DNA of 64,000 bases from JACCVL01 sp963704295 (GCA_963704295.1 OY969884.1:1674001-1738000), one strand, 5' to 3'. Positions 36,154-46,294 are shown, counted from the stretch's first letter. The notes: a model not told the origin generated them from the letters alone. Numbers and translations: made by a program.

Positions 36154-37515
36154 GTGGTCGAGCGGCTGGTCGTGGTCGGCGGTGATGCCGCCGGCATGTC
36201 CGCTGCGGCGACGGCACGCCGTCGCGCCGACGACAGCCTGGACGTCGTCGTGGTGGAACGCACCGACTGGACCTCGTACTCGGCCTGCGGGATCCCGTAC
36301 TGGGTCGCGGGCGACGTCGACGGCCCCGCCGGGCTCGTCGTGCGCTCGCCGGAGCAGCACCGCGAGCGTGGGCTGGACGTGCGCACCGGCGTCGAGGCGT
36401 TAGCTGTCGACGTGTCCGCCCGGACGGTGACCGTCCGAGCGAGAGACGGCGATGCTGAGAGCAGCATCGGCTTCGACCAGCTGGTGCTCGCAACCGGAGC
36501 CGAGCCGATACGGCCCGACGTGCCCGGCGCCGACGCCAGCGGGGTGCACGGCGTCCAGACACTGGACGACGGCTGCCGCCTGCTCGACTCGCTCGGGAAG
36601 CGCGACGTGCGGCGAGCCGTGGTGGTCGGAGCCGGGTACATCGGCGTCGAGATGGCGGAGGCCTGCCTGCGCCGCGGCCTGGACACCACGATCGTCGACC
36701 TCGCCGACGAGCCGCTGACCACGATCGACCCGGACCTCGGAGCCCACGTGCGGACCGCCATGGAGGATCTGGGCATCGATGTGGTGACCGGTGCCGAGGT
36801 GTCCGGGTGCGAGACCGACCGGTCCGGTCGGGTCACCGCCGTGGTCGCCGGTGACGTGACCTACCCGGCCGACGTGGTCGTGCTCGGGATCGGCGTCCGC
36901 CCGCGGTCCCGGCTGGCCGCCGACGCGGGGCTGCCGCTCGGTGACCACCGCGGAATGCGGGTCGAGCCCTCCATGCGCGTCCCTGGGCAGGAAGGCGTGT
37001 GGGCGGCCGGAGACTGCGTCGAGGTGTGGGACCGCGTCGCCGGTGAGCACCGGCACGTCCCGCTGGGCACGCATGCAAACAAGCAGGGCCGGGTGGTCGG
37101 CCTGAACGTCACCGGCGGGGAGGCGACCTTCCCGGGCGTGGTCGGGACCGCCGTGACCAAGGTCTGCGACCTGGAGGTCGGCTGCACCGGTCTCACCGAC
37201 CGGCGGGCCCGCAGCCTCGGGCGGGACGTGGCGTCGGCGACCGTGGAGACGACGACGAAGGCGGGCTACTTCCCGGGTGCCCAGCCGATGACGGTCCGGC
37301 TGACCGCGGAACGGGTCGGCGGCCGCCTGCTGGGCGCGCAGATCGTCGGTCGCGAGGGCTCGGCCATCCGCATCGACACCTGCGCGACCGCGCTCTGGGC
37401 CGGGATGACCGTGCAGGACCTTGTCGATCTCGACCTCGCGTACGCCCCGCCGTTCTCCGCTGTGTGGGACCCGGTGCAGGTCGCGGCCCGCGCACTGCTG
37501 CCGAAGCTGGACTGA
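36154..37515 (+). CDS. CoA-disulfide / persulfide reductase-like FAD oxidoreductase
   Basis: A 453-residue flavoprotein of the CoA-disulfide reductase/NADH oxidase group: FAD site VVVGGDAAGMSAA, redox centre SYSACGIPYW with single Cys45, NAD(P) site VVVGAGYIGVEMAEA, second FAD motif GVWAAGDCVEV, and a C-terminal dimer domain (AKGY-like KAGYFPGAQPMTV, DLDLAYAPPFSAVWDPV). Members reduce CoA disulfide, CoA persulfide or oxygen. There is no rhodanese domain fused here. GTG 36154 follows TAGGTT (36142-36147) by six bases. A link with the persulfide operon at 3.4-5.2 kb is possible but distant. Confidence 0.85.
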   Translation: MVERLVVVGGDAAGMSAAATARRRADDSLDVVVVERTDWTSYSACGIPYWVAGDVDGPAGLVVRSPEQHRERGLDVRTGVEALAVDVSARTVTVRARDGDAESSIGFDQLVLATGAEPIRPDVPGADASGVHGVQTLDDGCRLLDSLGKRDVRRAVVVGAGYIGVEMAEACLRRGLDTTIVDLADEPLTTIDPDLGAHVRTAMEDLGIDVVTGAEVSGCETDRSGRVTAVVAGDVTYPADVVVLGIGVRPRSRLAADAGLPLGDHRGMRVEPSMRVPGQEGVWAAGDCVEVWDRVAGEHRHVPLGTHANKQGRVVGLNVTGGEATFPGVVGTAVTKVCDLEVGCTGLTDRRARSLGRDVASATVETTTKAGYFPGAQPMTVRLTAERVGGRLLGAQIVGREGSAIRIDTCATALWAGMTVQDLVDLDLAYAPPFSAVWDPVQVAARALLPKLD

Positions 37516-37620
37516 TCGGCGGACGCCCGGCTGGGTGCACCGCGCCGAGCGCGGCATACTGCGAGGCACGACCGTCGGACGTCTCGACGCCCGACGGGCC
37601 GAGCGCCGAGCGAGACCCGC

Positions 37621-37666
37621 CGACCGCTGCCCGCCGACCGCTGCCCGCCGACCGCTGCCCGCCGAC
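37621..37666. repeat. 14-bp tandem repeat in the fba leader
   Basis: CGACCGCTGCCCGC is repeated three times with a partial fourth copy, ending 13 bp before the start codon of fba and just before its ribosome site. Copy number could alter spacing between promoter and ribosome site. Confidence 0.85.
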
Positions 37667-37678
37667 AGGGAGAGCCCG

Positions 37679-38710
37679 ATGCCCATCGCCAGCCCGGACA
37701 CGTACCGCCAGATGCTCGACGCCGCCAAGGAGGGGTCGTTCGCCTATCCGGCCATCAACGTGACGTCGTCGCAGACCCTGCACGCGGCGCTGCGCGGTTT
37801 CGCCGAGGCGGACAGCGATGGCATCGTGCAGGTGTCGACCGGCGGAGCCGAGTTCCTGTCCGGAGCCACGGTCAAGGACATGGTGACCGGGTCGGTGGCG
37901 TTTGCCGCATACGCCCGTGAAGTTGCCAAGAACTACCCGGTCAACATCGCCCTGCACACCGACCACTGCCCGAAGGACAAGCTGGACGGGTTCGTCCGGC
38001 CGTTGCTCGCGCTGTCCAAGGAGCGGGTTGCGGGCGGCGAGGAGCCGCTGTTCCAGTCGCACATGTGGGACGGGTCCGCGGTCGAGCTGGAGGAGAACCT
38101 GAGCATCGCGCAGGAGCTGCTGGAGCAGGCGGCGGCGGCGCACATCGTGCTCGAGGTCGAGGTCGGCGTCGTGGGGGGCGAGGAGGACGGGATCGTCGGC
38201 GAGATGGACGAGAAGCTCTACTCCGCGCCCGGTGACGCGGTCCGGACCGCCGAGCAGCTCGGGCTGGGCGAGCAGGGGAGGTACCTGCTGGCGCTGACCT
38301 TCGGCAACGTGCACGGCGTCTACAAGCCGGGCAACGTCAAGCTGCGGCCGGAGATCCTCAAGGAGGCGCAGCAGGTGGTGGCGCAGAAGTTCGACCTCGG
38401 CGAAGACGCGCACCCGTTCGACCTGGTGTTCCACGGCGGCTCCGGCTCGACGGCGCAGGAGATCAGCGACGCCGTCGACTTCGGTGTGGTGAAGATGAAC
38501 GTCGACACCGACACCCAGTACGCCTTCACCCGCGCGGTGGCCGGCCACATGTTCAGCCACTACGACGGCGTGCTCAGGATCGACGGTGAGGTGGGCGACA
38601 AGAAGGCGTACGACCCCCGCTCGTACGGGAAGGCCGCGGAGCAGTCGATGGCCGCACGGGTGGTCGAGGCCTGCGAGAACCTGCGCTCGGCGGGGACCGC
38701 ACTGCGCTGA
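37679..38710 (+). CDS. fba: Class II fructose-bisphosphate aldolase
   Basis: A 343-residue zinc aldolase of glycolysis/gluconeogenesis, cleaving fructose 1,6-bisphosphate. Landmarks: AYPAINVTSSQTLHAALRG, HTDHCPKDK (zinc His and catalytic Asp), EVEVGVVGGEEDG, GNVHGVYKPGNVKL (zinc His) and FHGGSGS (zinc His, phosphate loop). ATG 37679 has AGGGAGAG six bases upstream. The gene next to it, in convergent orientation, is DUF3151. Confidence 0.96.
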   Translation: MPIASPDTYRQMLDAAKEGSFAYPAINVTSSQTLHAALRGFAEADSDGIVQVSTGGAEFLSGATVKDMVTGSVAFAAYAREVAKNYPVNIALHTDHCPKDKLDGFVRPLLALSKERVAGGEEPLFQSHMWDGSAVELEENLSIAQELLEQAAAAHIVLEVEVGVVGGEEDGIVGEMDEKLYSAPGDAVRTAEQLGLGEQGRYLLALTFGNVHGVYKPGNVKLRPEILKEAQQVVAQKFDLGEDAHPFDLVFHGGSGSTAQEISDAVDFGVVKMNVDTDTQYAFTRAVAGHMFSHYDGVLRIDGEVGDKKAYDPRSYGKAAEQSMAARVVEACENLRSAGTALR

Positions 38711-38720
38711 CCGCCGGCCT

Positions 38721-38773
38721 CGGGACGTCATACAACGCGCCGTCGATCGGCCACCGTACGGATGACGTCGTAG
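38721..38773. repeat. Palindromic repeat, copy 1 (downstream of fba)
   Basis: About 53 bp, starting CGGGACGTCATAC and ending GGATGACGTCGTAG, itself an imperfect palindrome. It matches at more than 80 percent, in reverse complement, the element at 39267-39320. It lies between the convergent ends of fba and DUF3151 and may end transcription of both. Confidence 0.8.
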
Positions 38774-38797
38774 CGGGCCGGCTAGTACGGGCGCCGC

Positions 38798-39208
38798 TCA
38801 GCCGAGCAACTCGGCTGCCGCCTCCTGGGACGAGTCGGCGAGGAAGGTCCGGCAGCGCTCCGCCTCACCAGTCTCCTCGATCTCGGCCGCGGCACGGGCC
38901 AACGCCGCCAGCGCGCGCAGAAACCCTCGGTTGGGCTGATGCGCCCAGGGCACCGGTCCGTGCCCGCGCCACCCGGAGCGGCGCAGCGCGTCCAGACCGC
39001 GGTGATAGCCGGTCCGGGCGTAGGCGTACGCACGCACCTCCTCGCCGGCGTCCAGCGCCTGCTCGGCGAGCACCGCCCAGGCGAGGCTCGAAGTGGGGTG
39101 CGCCCGCGCCACTTCGGCCGGTGCGGTGCCGGCATCGATCAGCGCGGTGGCCGGGTCGGCCGGCAGCAGCGTGTCCGGGGGGCCACCGAGCAGATTCTCA
39201 TGCGCCAT
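38798..39208 (-). CDS. DUF3151 protein
   Basis: A 136-residue soluble protein, MAHENLLGGPPDTLLPADPA..., with helices typical of a TPR-like fold (SSLAWAVLAEQALDAGEEV, YAYARTGYHRGLDALRRSGW, NRGFLRALAALARAAAEI). It belongs to an actinobacterial family of unknown function usually found beside fba, so a link with central carbon metabolism is plausible. ATG 39208 is preferred; the 23 codons upstream are not conserved in my judgement. Both sides of the gene carry copies of the same palindromic repeat. Confidence 0.82.
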   Translation of the reverse strand: MAHENLLGGPPDTLLPADPATALIDAGTAPAEVARAHPTSSLAWAVLAEQALDAGEEVRAYAYARTGYHRGLDALRRSGWRGHGPVPWAHQPNRGFLRALAALARAAAEIEETGEAERCRTFLADSSQEAAAELLG

Positions 39209-39266
39209 GACCCCATCCTGCCCGCAGTGGCCCGGAGCGGACCGCCGGGGCAGGCCCGGGTGAGGC

Positions 39267-39320
39267 CGGGACGTCATACGTCCGGTGGCGTATCGACGGC
39301 GCGTCGTATGACGTCCCGGG
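39267..39320. repeat. Palindromic repeat, copy 2 (upstream of DUF3151), inverted to copy 1
   Basis: Arms CCGGGACGTCATACG and CGTATGACGTCCCGG form a near-perfect palindrome around about 24 bp. Read on the other strand it matches copy 1 over about 50 bp. Confidence 0.8.
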
Positions 39321-39410
39321 GTGCCGGTGGGGGAGCGGTGCCGGAATCGTCCCCTGCTGCGATTCCGACACCGCCGTGACGGATTGTGTCAGCAGGGTCA
39401 CCAGCCAGAA

Positions 39411-39453
39411 TGGCCACGAGTGGACAGTGGCACTAACCTGCCAATCGTGGCCA
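39411..39453 (+). promoter_or_regulatory. Promoter and flanking inverted repeat of the HTH regulator
   Basis: TGGCCACGA (39411-39419) and TCGTGGCCA (39445-39453) are perfect inverted repeats that bracket the -10 box TAACCT (39434-39439) and the GTG start 39447. A second inverted repeat, GGAATCG/CGATTCC, lies at 39343-39366. Autoregulation is the simplest reading. Confidence 0.6.
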
Positions 39454-40454
39454 CGATCCCGGCGGGCAACCCACCCACGCTGGCCCGGATGCTCGGCCCG
39501 CTCGGCGTCGATCCGCGCAGCGAGGACGTCTACCGCCGCGTGCTTGCCGCACCGGGGCGCAGCGTCGGCGCGCTTGCCGCCGAGCTGGGCTGGTCTGCGA
39601 GCGCAGTTCGCAGACAACTGCAGCAGCTGACCGCCCTCCGGCTGGTACGGGTCAGCGCCGGCGCGGTGCAGGCCGAGCCGCCGGAACTCGCGTTGCGGGA
39701 CCTGCTGCAGGCCGAGTCCGCCCGGCTGGTCGATGCGCAGACGGCACTGTCCCAGGCGCGGCTGGCGGTCCCGGACCTCGTGGCCGAGTTCCGTGCCACC
39801 ACTCCGGCTCTGGCCGAGGAGCACGGGCTGCAGACGCTGGCGGGAGTCGAGGGCATCCGCACACTGGCCGACCTGTGCCTGCGAACCGACGGCGACCTGT
39901 CCTTCCTCCGCGCCGACCAGTGGATGGGAGACACCTCGGCCGCGGTCGACGAGCTGGTGGTGGAGCAGGTTGCCGCCGGCCGGGTCTCCCGGGCGATCTA
40001 TCCCGTGCATGTGCTCGACGACGTCCCCGACCCGGTACGTGCCCGCACCGAGGCGGGGGAGCAGGTCCGCGTGCTTCCCGAGCTCACGGCTCGGCTGGCC
40101 ATCTTCGGCACCACCGCCGCGGTGACCACCGAGCTGTGGGAGCGCCCGACGGGCAACCGGCTGGCGATTCGGCAACCGGGCCTGGTCCGTGCCCTGCAGG
40201 CCTACTTCGATGCGCTCTGGGCGCGGGCGGTCGTGCCGCCGGAGCTGGCCCCCGACGGCATCGGTGGCGTCGACGACGAGCGTCGCCAGCTCCTCGTGCT
40301 GATGCGCGAGGGGGCCATCGACCAGCAGATCGCGCGGGCGAGCGGCGTGTCGGTGCGGACCGTCCGCCGCCGGATCGCCGCCGTCATGGAGGAGCTCGGC
40401 GCGACCTCCCGGTTCGGTGCTGGCGTGGAGGCGGCCCGCCGCGGCTGGATCTGA
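39447..40454 (+). CDS. HTH regulator with N-terminal winged helix and C-terminal LuxR-type HTH
   Basis: A 335-residue protein. N-terminal winged helix (about 15-75: RSEDVYRRVLAAPGRSVGAL, LGWSASAVRRQLQQL) as in TrmB-like proteins; central phospholipase-D-like or TrmB effector domain (about 110-260: GIRTLADLCLRTDGDLSFL, AIYPVHVLDD, AIFGTTAAVT); C-terminal LuxR-type HTH (RRQLLVLMREGAIDQQIARA, SVRTVRRRIAAVMEELGA). Related proteins are frequent orphans in Streptomyces. GTG 39447 lies seven bases after TAACCT and inside an inverted repeat, so it probably controls itself. The signal is unknown. Confidence 0.8.
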   Translation: MATIPAGNPPTLARMLGPLGVDPRSEDVYRRVLAAPGRSVGALAAELGWSASAVRRQLQQLTALRLVRVSAGAVQAEPPELALRDLLQAESARLVDAQTALSQARLAVPDLVAEFRATTPALAEEHGLQTLAGVEGIRTLADLCLRTDGDLSFLRADQWMGDTSAAVDELVVEQVAAGRVSRAIYPVHVLDDVPDPVRARTEAGEQVRVLPELTARLAIFGTTAAVTTELWERPTGNRLAIRQPGLVRALQAYFDALWARAVVPPELAPDGIGGVDDERRQLLVLMREGAIDQQIARASGVSVRTVRRRIAAVMEELGATSRFGAGVEAARRGWI

Positions 40455-40461
40455 GCGCGGG

Positions 40462-41364
40462 TCAGGTGGGCTCCGCCGGGGGCGCCAGCATCGTCCACGA
40501 CGCCGGGACCACCCGCCAGCTGCGCCGGCCGGATGGTCCTTCGAGTTCTCCGTCGACGTTCCAGCGGAAGCCGCCGCCCTGTGCCTCCACCACTACCTCG
40601 CGACCGCGATGCTGCCGGACGTCCTGGCTGCGCGGGTGCTGGCCCAGCCGCACCCGTAGCGCGTAGGCCATCCGGCGTGGGGTGGACACCGCGAAGCTGA
40701 CCACCACGTCGACGAGCCCGTCGTCGGCCACCGCCTCCGGCATCAGCGCCGTGCCGCCGCCCACGAAGCGGCCGTTGCCCACGGCCACCTGCAGCACGTG
40801 CCGGTGCCCGTCGGAGACCACCTCGTCGTCGACGCTGACGCGGAGCCGCTTGCCCGGGCTGGTGAAGCCCGTACGCACCGCCCCCAGGAGATAGCCGAAT
40901 CGGCCGAAGCGCGGCTTGAGCGCACGCGCCTCCTCCGCCGCGTCCACACCGACCCCCACATGCACCGCGTTGACGACGACCTGGTCCCGGTCGTCGAGCA
41001 CGAGGTCGAGCCGCCGCCGGTCGGCGGTCAGCAGCAGCCGGGCGGCCCGCACCGGGTCGAGCGGGATGCCGACACCGCGGGCGAAGTCGTTGCCGGTGCC
41101 GAGCGGCACCAGCCCGATCACCGCGTCGGCCAGGCCACCCAGCTCGTACAGCACGGCAACGACAGCGTGCAGGCTGCCGTCGCCACCGGCGACGACGACG
41201 GTGCGCTCGCCGAGGTCGCGCAGCGCGTCTCGCAGGTCGGACACGGACTCAGTCGCGACGACCTCGACGTCGGCGGCCGTCCGCAGCTCCTCGACCGCGG
41301 CGGACACCGCCTGCTCGTCCGAGCTGCCCGCCTCCGCGTTGGTGACCACCAGGATCCGGTTCAC
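40462..41364 (-). CDS. Diacylglycerol/lipid kinase family protein
   Basis: A 300-residue protein of the DAG kinase catalytic fold: nucleotide loop VVVAGGDGSLHAVVAVL (about 57-72), PLGTGNDFARGVGIP (86-100), and GNGRFVGGGTALMPEAVADDGLVD in part for the metal site. It probably phosphorylates diacylglycerol or another lipid at the membrane; YegS, DgkB and sphingosine kinase share the fold. GTG start at 41364 follows TAGCGT (minus strand, 41371-41376) by six bases. It ends 8 bp from the convergent HTH gene. Confidence 0.88.
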   Translation of the reverse strand: MNRILVVTNAEAGSSDEQAVSAAVEELRTAADVEVVATESVSDLRDALRDLGERTVVVAGGDGSLHAVVAVLYELGGLADAVIGLVPLGTGNDFARGVGIPLDPVRAARLLLTADRRRLDLVLDDRDQVVVNAVHVGVGVDAAEEARALKPRFGRFGYLLGAVRTGFTSPGKRLRVSVDDEVVSDGHRHVLQVAVGNGRFVGGGTALMPEAVADDGLVDVVVSFAVSTPRRMAYALRVRLGQHPRSQDVRQHRGREVVVEAQGGGFRWNVDGELEGPSGRRSWRVVPASWTMLAPPAEPT

Positions 41365-41520
41365 GGCGGGACGCTACCGATCGGATCGGGGCGGCGCTCG
41401 TCGTCCGGTGCCGACGAATGCGGGGTTGGCGGCTGGGTCGGATAGCGTGTGCGGCGCTCGACGGCTCCGCACCGCACCAGTGTGTGAGCCGACCGGCTCA
41501 GTCGTCCCGGAGGGTTCCGC

Positions 41521-42804
<1,284 letters not shown>

Positions 42805-42839
42805 CTGACCGCGCCGCGCTCGGCGTACGCTGCTCGGCC

Positions 42840-44108
42840 GTGGACGTCCTGGTGATCGGTTCCGGTGGCCGCGAGCACGCGCTGGTGCGGGCGCTCGCCG
42901 CCGACGACGCCGTCGACTCGGTGCACGCGGCGCCGGGCAACCCCGGCACCGCGACACTCGCGCGGTCGCACCCGGTCGACCCGGCCGACGGTCCCGCGGT
43001 GGCGGACCTGGCAACGCGGCTCGCGGTCGACCTGGTCGTGATCGGGCCCGAGGGCCCACTGGTCGCCGGCGTCGCGGACGACGTCCGCGCGGCGGGGATC
43101 CCCTGCTTCGGCCCGTCCCGGGAGGCGGCCCGGCTGGAGGGGTCGAAGGCGTTTGCCAAGGAGGTGATGGCTGCCGCCGGGGTGCCGACCGCGATGGCGC
43201 ACCTGTGCACCCGGCTGGACGAGGTCACCGCCGCGTTGGACGCGTTCGGTGCCCCGTACGTGGTCAAGGACGACGGCCTGGCCGCCGGCAAGGGCGTCGT
43301 GGTGACACGGGACCGAGAGGAGGCGCTCGCACACGCCGCCGGTTGTCTCGACGCTGGCGGGTCGCTGGTGGTCGAGGAGTACCTCGACGGCCCGGAGGTG
43401 TCGCTGTTCGCGGTGTGCGACGGCACGACGGTGCTGCCGCTGCTGCCCGCCCAGGACTTCAAACGAGTCGGTGACGGCGACACCGGGCCGAACACCGGAG
43501 GGATGGGGGCCTACGCCCCGCTGTCCTGGGTGCCGGCCGACCTGGTGGACGACGTCACCCGGCGGGTGCTGCAGCCGACCGTGGACGAGATGTCCCGGCG
43601 CGGCCAGCCGTTCGCCGGGCTGCTCTACGCGGGGCTGTCCCTGACCGGCCGGGGCATCCGGGTGGTCGAGTTCAACGTGCGGTTCGGTGACCCGGAGACG
43701 CAGGTGGTGCTGCCGCTGCTGGAGTCGTCGCTGGGCACCCTGCTTCTGGCCGCCGCGACCGGTCGGCTCGCCGACATCGGGACCCTGCGGTGGCGGGACG
43801 GAGCGGCGGTGACGGTGGTGCTGGCCGCGGACGGTTACCCCGGTCCACCGCGGTCCGGTGACACCGTTGCCGGGGTGGAGGACGCCGAGTCGGTCGACGG
43901 GGTACACGTCGTCCAGGCCGGGACCCGCCGCGACGGCGACCGACTGGTCGCGGCCGGCGGCCGGGTGCTGTCGGTGACCGGCGTGGGTGCGGATGTCGAC
44001 GAGGCTCACACCCGGGCATATGCGGGGGTGCACCGGATCCGGCTGGACGGGGGGCACCACCGCACCGATATCGGGGTGCTCGGCTCCGTGGCCTCGGTCG
44101 ACGGCTGA
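42840..44108 (+). CDS. purD: Phosphoribosylamine-glycine ligase (GARS)
   Basis: A 422-residue ATP-grasp ligase, step two of purine synthesis. It starts VDVLVIGSGGREHALVRAL and contains IGPEGPLVAGVADD, PYVVKDDGLAAGKGVVV, DFKRVGDGDTGPNTGGMGAY and VEFNVRFGDPETQ. GTG 42840 is preceded by TACGCT (42826-42831) with eight bases between, so likely leaderless. It begins 36 bp after purA. Confidence 0.96.
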   Translation: MDVLVIGSGGREHALVRALAADDAVDSVHAAPGNPGTATLARSHPVDPADGPAVADLATRLAVDLVVIGPEGPLVAGVADDVRAAGIPCFGPSREAARLEGSKAFAKEVMAAAGVPTAMAHLCTRLDEVTAALDAFGAPYVVKDDGLAAGKGVVVTRDREEALAHAAGCLDAGGSLVVEEYLDGPEVSLFAVCDGTTVLPLLPAQDFKRVGDGDTGPNTGGMGAYAPLSWVPADLVDDVTRRVLQPTVDEMSRRGQPFAGLLYAGLSLTGRGIRVVEFNVRFGDPETQVVLPLLESSLGTLLLAAATGRLADIGTLRWRDGAAVTVVLAADGYPGPPRSGDTVAGVEDAESVDGVHVVQAGTRRDGDRLVAAGGRVLSVTGVGADVDEAHTRAYAGVHRIRLDGGHHRTDIGVLGSVASVDG

Positions 44109-44138
44109 GCCGAACCCGCGGTACGGGAGAATGCAGCC

Positions 44139-45563
44139 GTGAGCGTGATCCCGAACGTCCTGGCGCACCGGTACGCCTCCGCGGCCATGGCCGAGCTGTG
44201 GTCGCCCGAGCACAAGGTCGTGGTGGAGCGCCGGCTGTGGCTCGCGGTGCTGACGGCGCAGCGCGACCTCGGTGTGCCCGTTCCCGACGGCGTGCTGCAG
44301 GCGTACGAGGCAGCCGTCGACAAGGTGGACCTGGGCTCCATCGCAGCGCGCGAGCGGGTCACCCGTCACGACGTGAAGGCGCGGATCGAGGAGTTCAACG
44401 CCCTCGCCGGGCACGAGCACGTGCACAAGGGCATGACGTCCCGCGACCTCACCGAGAACGTCGAGCAGCTGCAGGTACGCGACTCGCTGCTGCTCGTCCG
44501 GGACCGGGCGGTCGCGACGTTGGCCCGGCTGGCCCGGCTGGCGGTGGAGCACCGTGAGACGGTGCTGGCCGGGCGCAGCCACAACGTCCCGGCCCAGGCC
44601 ACCACCCTGGGCAAGAGGTTCGCGACCGTCGCCGACGAGGTGCTCGTGGCGCTGGAGCGGGTCGAGGAGCTGGTCGCGCGTTATCCGCTCCGCGGCATCA
44701 AGGGCCCGGTCGGCACCGCGCAGGACATGCTCGACCTGCTGGACGGCGACCCGAACCGGTTGGCCGCGTTGGAGCGTCGGGTGGCCGAGCACCTCGGTTT
44801 CACCCGGGTGCTGACCAGCGTCGGCCAGATCTACCCGCGCTCAATCGACCTGGACGCCGTCACCGCGCTGGCGCAGCTGGTCGCGGGCCCCTCCAACCTG
44901 GCCACGTCGATCCGGCTGATGGCCGGCAACGAACTGGTCACCGAGGGCTTCCGGCCCGGCCAGGTGGGCTCGTCGGCCATGCCGCACAAGATGAACACCC
45001 GCTCCTGCGAACGGGTGAACGGCCTCGCCGTGGTGGTCCGCGGCAGCGTCGGCATGCTCGGTGAGCTCGCCGGCAGCCAGTGGAACGAGGGCGACGTGTC
45101 GGACTCGGTCGTGCGCAGGATCGCCCTGCCCGACGCCTTCTTCGCCACTGACGGGCTGTTCGAGACGCTGCTGACGGTGCTCGACGAGTTCGGCGTCTTC
45201 CCGGCGGTGGTGGCCCGTGAGCTGGACCGCTACCTGCCGTTCCTCGCCACGACCAAGGTCTTGATGCACGCGGTGCGCAACGGCGTCGGGCGTGAGCAGG
45301 CGCATGCAGTGGTCAAGGAGCACGCGGTCGCGGTCGCGCTGGCCATGCGGGAGCAGGGGACGGAGCGCAACGACCTGCTGGACCGGCTCGCCGCCGACGC
45401 CCGGCTCGGGCTGTCCCGGGAGGCGCTCGTCGGTGCGGTCGCCGCGCCTCTGTCGTTCACCGGCGCCGCGACCGACCAGGTGGACGCCGTGGTGGCCCGG
45501 GTGGAGACGGTGGTGGCCCGGCACCCGGAGGCTGCCGCATACCGGCCCGACGACATCCTCTGA
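44139..45563 (+). CDS. purB: Adenylosuccinate lyase
   Basis: A 474-residue member of the fumarase/aspartase superfamily that splits SAICAR and adenylosuccinate. Landmarks: HVHKGMTSRDLTENVEQ, RSHNVPAQATTLGKR, GPVGTAQDMLDL and the signature GSSAMPHKMNTRSCERV. GTG 44139 begins 30 bp after purD; a TACGGG/GAGAAT region precedes it but no clean TANNNT box is seen at the usual place. Confidence 0.96.
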   Translation: MSVIPNVLAHRYASAAMAELWSPEHKVVVERRLWLAVLTAQRDLGVPVPDGVLQAYEAAVDKVDLGSIAARERVTRHDVKARIEEFNALAGHEHVHKGMTSRDLTENVEQLQVRDSLLLVRDRAVATLARLARLAVEHRETVLAGRSHNVPAQATTLGKRFATVADEVLVALERVEELVARYPLRGIKGPVGTAQDMLDLLDGDPNRLAALERRVAEHLGFTRVLTSVGQIYPRSIDLDAVTALAQLVAGPSNLATSIRLMAGNELVTEGFRPGQVGSSAMPHKMNTRSCERVNGLAVVVRGSVGMLGELAGSQWNEGDVSDSVVRRIALPDAFFATDGLFETLLTVLDEFGVFPAVVARELDRYLPFLATTKVLMHAVRNGVGREQAHAVVKEHAVAVALAMREQGTERNDLLDRLAADARLGLSREALVGAVAAPLSFTGAATDQVDAVVARVETVVARHPEAAAYRPDDIL

Positions 45564-45586
45564 CCGCCCCGCCAACGCTCCCCACC

Positions 45587-45607
45587 CACGATCCGCGACT
45601 TTTGCAG
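45587..45607 (+). repeat. Single copy of the dispersed 21-bp repeat
   Basis: Exact copy of the arm at 34579-34599 (core GATCCGCGACTTTTGCA), downstream of purB. No reverse-complement partner follows, so it cannot form the same hairpin; it may be a decayed pair. Confidence 0.85.
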
Positions 45608-45647
45608 CACCTGTGCGCTGCGTCCGACCCGATGGCCAGACACTGAC

Positions 45648-45673
45648 AACCTGTTGCCCGCCGACGTCGTTCT
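45648..45673 (+). promoter_or_regulatory. Putative ECF-type promoter of the sigma gene
   Basis: AAC at 45648-45650 followed after 17 bp by CGTTCT (45668-45673) matches the AAC/CGT spacing of ECF sigma promoters, and the GTG start 45680 lies six bases further. This would be an autoregulated, leaderless sigma gene. Confidence 0.5.
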
Positions 45674-45679
45674 CCTGGT

Positions 45680-46294
45680 GTGACGGTGACAGCGGCGGCG
45701 ACGACGGCGACCGACCCGGTCGCGAGGACGGAGAGCCCTATGCGGCGGCCACAGCGGGCCCAGCTGGACGCGGCGTACGTCGCGTTCGTCGACGCGCGCC
45801 GGGTCGCCTTCGTGCGCACGGCGTACCTGCTGTGCGGTGACTGGCACCGGGCCGAGGACCTGGTGCAGCAGGCGATGATCAAGCTTTACCTCGCCTGGCC
45901 GCGACTGCGGCGCCAGGGCGAGGAGGACGCGTACGTACGTCGCATCCTCGTCAACACCCACACCGACGAGTGGCGGTGGCGGTCACGCAGACCGGAGACA
46001 CACCTCCCGGACCACGTCGACCTGCCCGCCGCCGGGCGGGTCGACACCGAGGAACGAGACGCCCTCCGCCAGGCGCTCGCCGCCCTGCCGGAGGGGCAGC
46101 GCAAGGTCGTCGTGCTGCGGTACTGGCTCGGCCAGTCGGTCGAGGAGACCGCCGTCGACCTGCGGATCTCCGCCGGGACGGTAAAGAGCCAGAGCGCCCG
46201 AGGGCTGGCCCGGCTGCGCGAGGTGCTCGCGGTGGCCGAGGACAGCAGACCCAGCCTCCACCCGGACACCAGCAGAACGGGAAACCGATCATGA
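45680..46294 (+). CDS. ECF sigma factor, SigE-like family
   Basis: A 204-residue sigma-70 group 4 protein. Region 2: RRVAFVRTAYLLCGDWHRAEDLVQQAMIKLYLAW in parts, typical of actinobacterial ECF groups with CGD in the first helix. Region 4: ALAALPEGQRKVVVLRYWLG, SVEETAVDLRISAGTVKSQSARGLARLRE. It directs RNA polymerase to a small regulon, probably including itself. GTG 45680 is used; ATG 45740 with GGAGAG upstream is an alternative. It overlaps by four bases (ATGA) a membrane protein gene, the usual place of an anti-sigma factor. Confidence 0.88.
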   Translation: MTVTAAATTATDPVARTESPMRRPQRAQLDAAYVAFVDARRVAFVRTAYLLCGDWHRAEDLVQQAMIKLYLAWPRLRRQGEEDAYVRRILVNTHTDEWRWRSRRPETHLPDHVDLPAAGRVDTEERDALRQALAALPEGQRKVVVLRYWLGQSVEETAVDLRISAGTVKSQSARGLARLREVLAVAEDSRPSLHPDTSRTGNRS

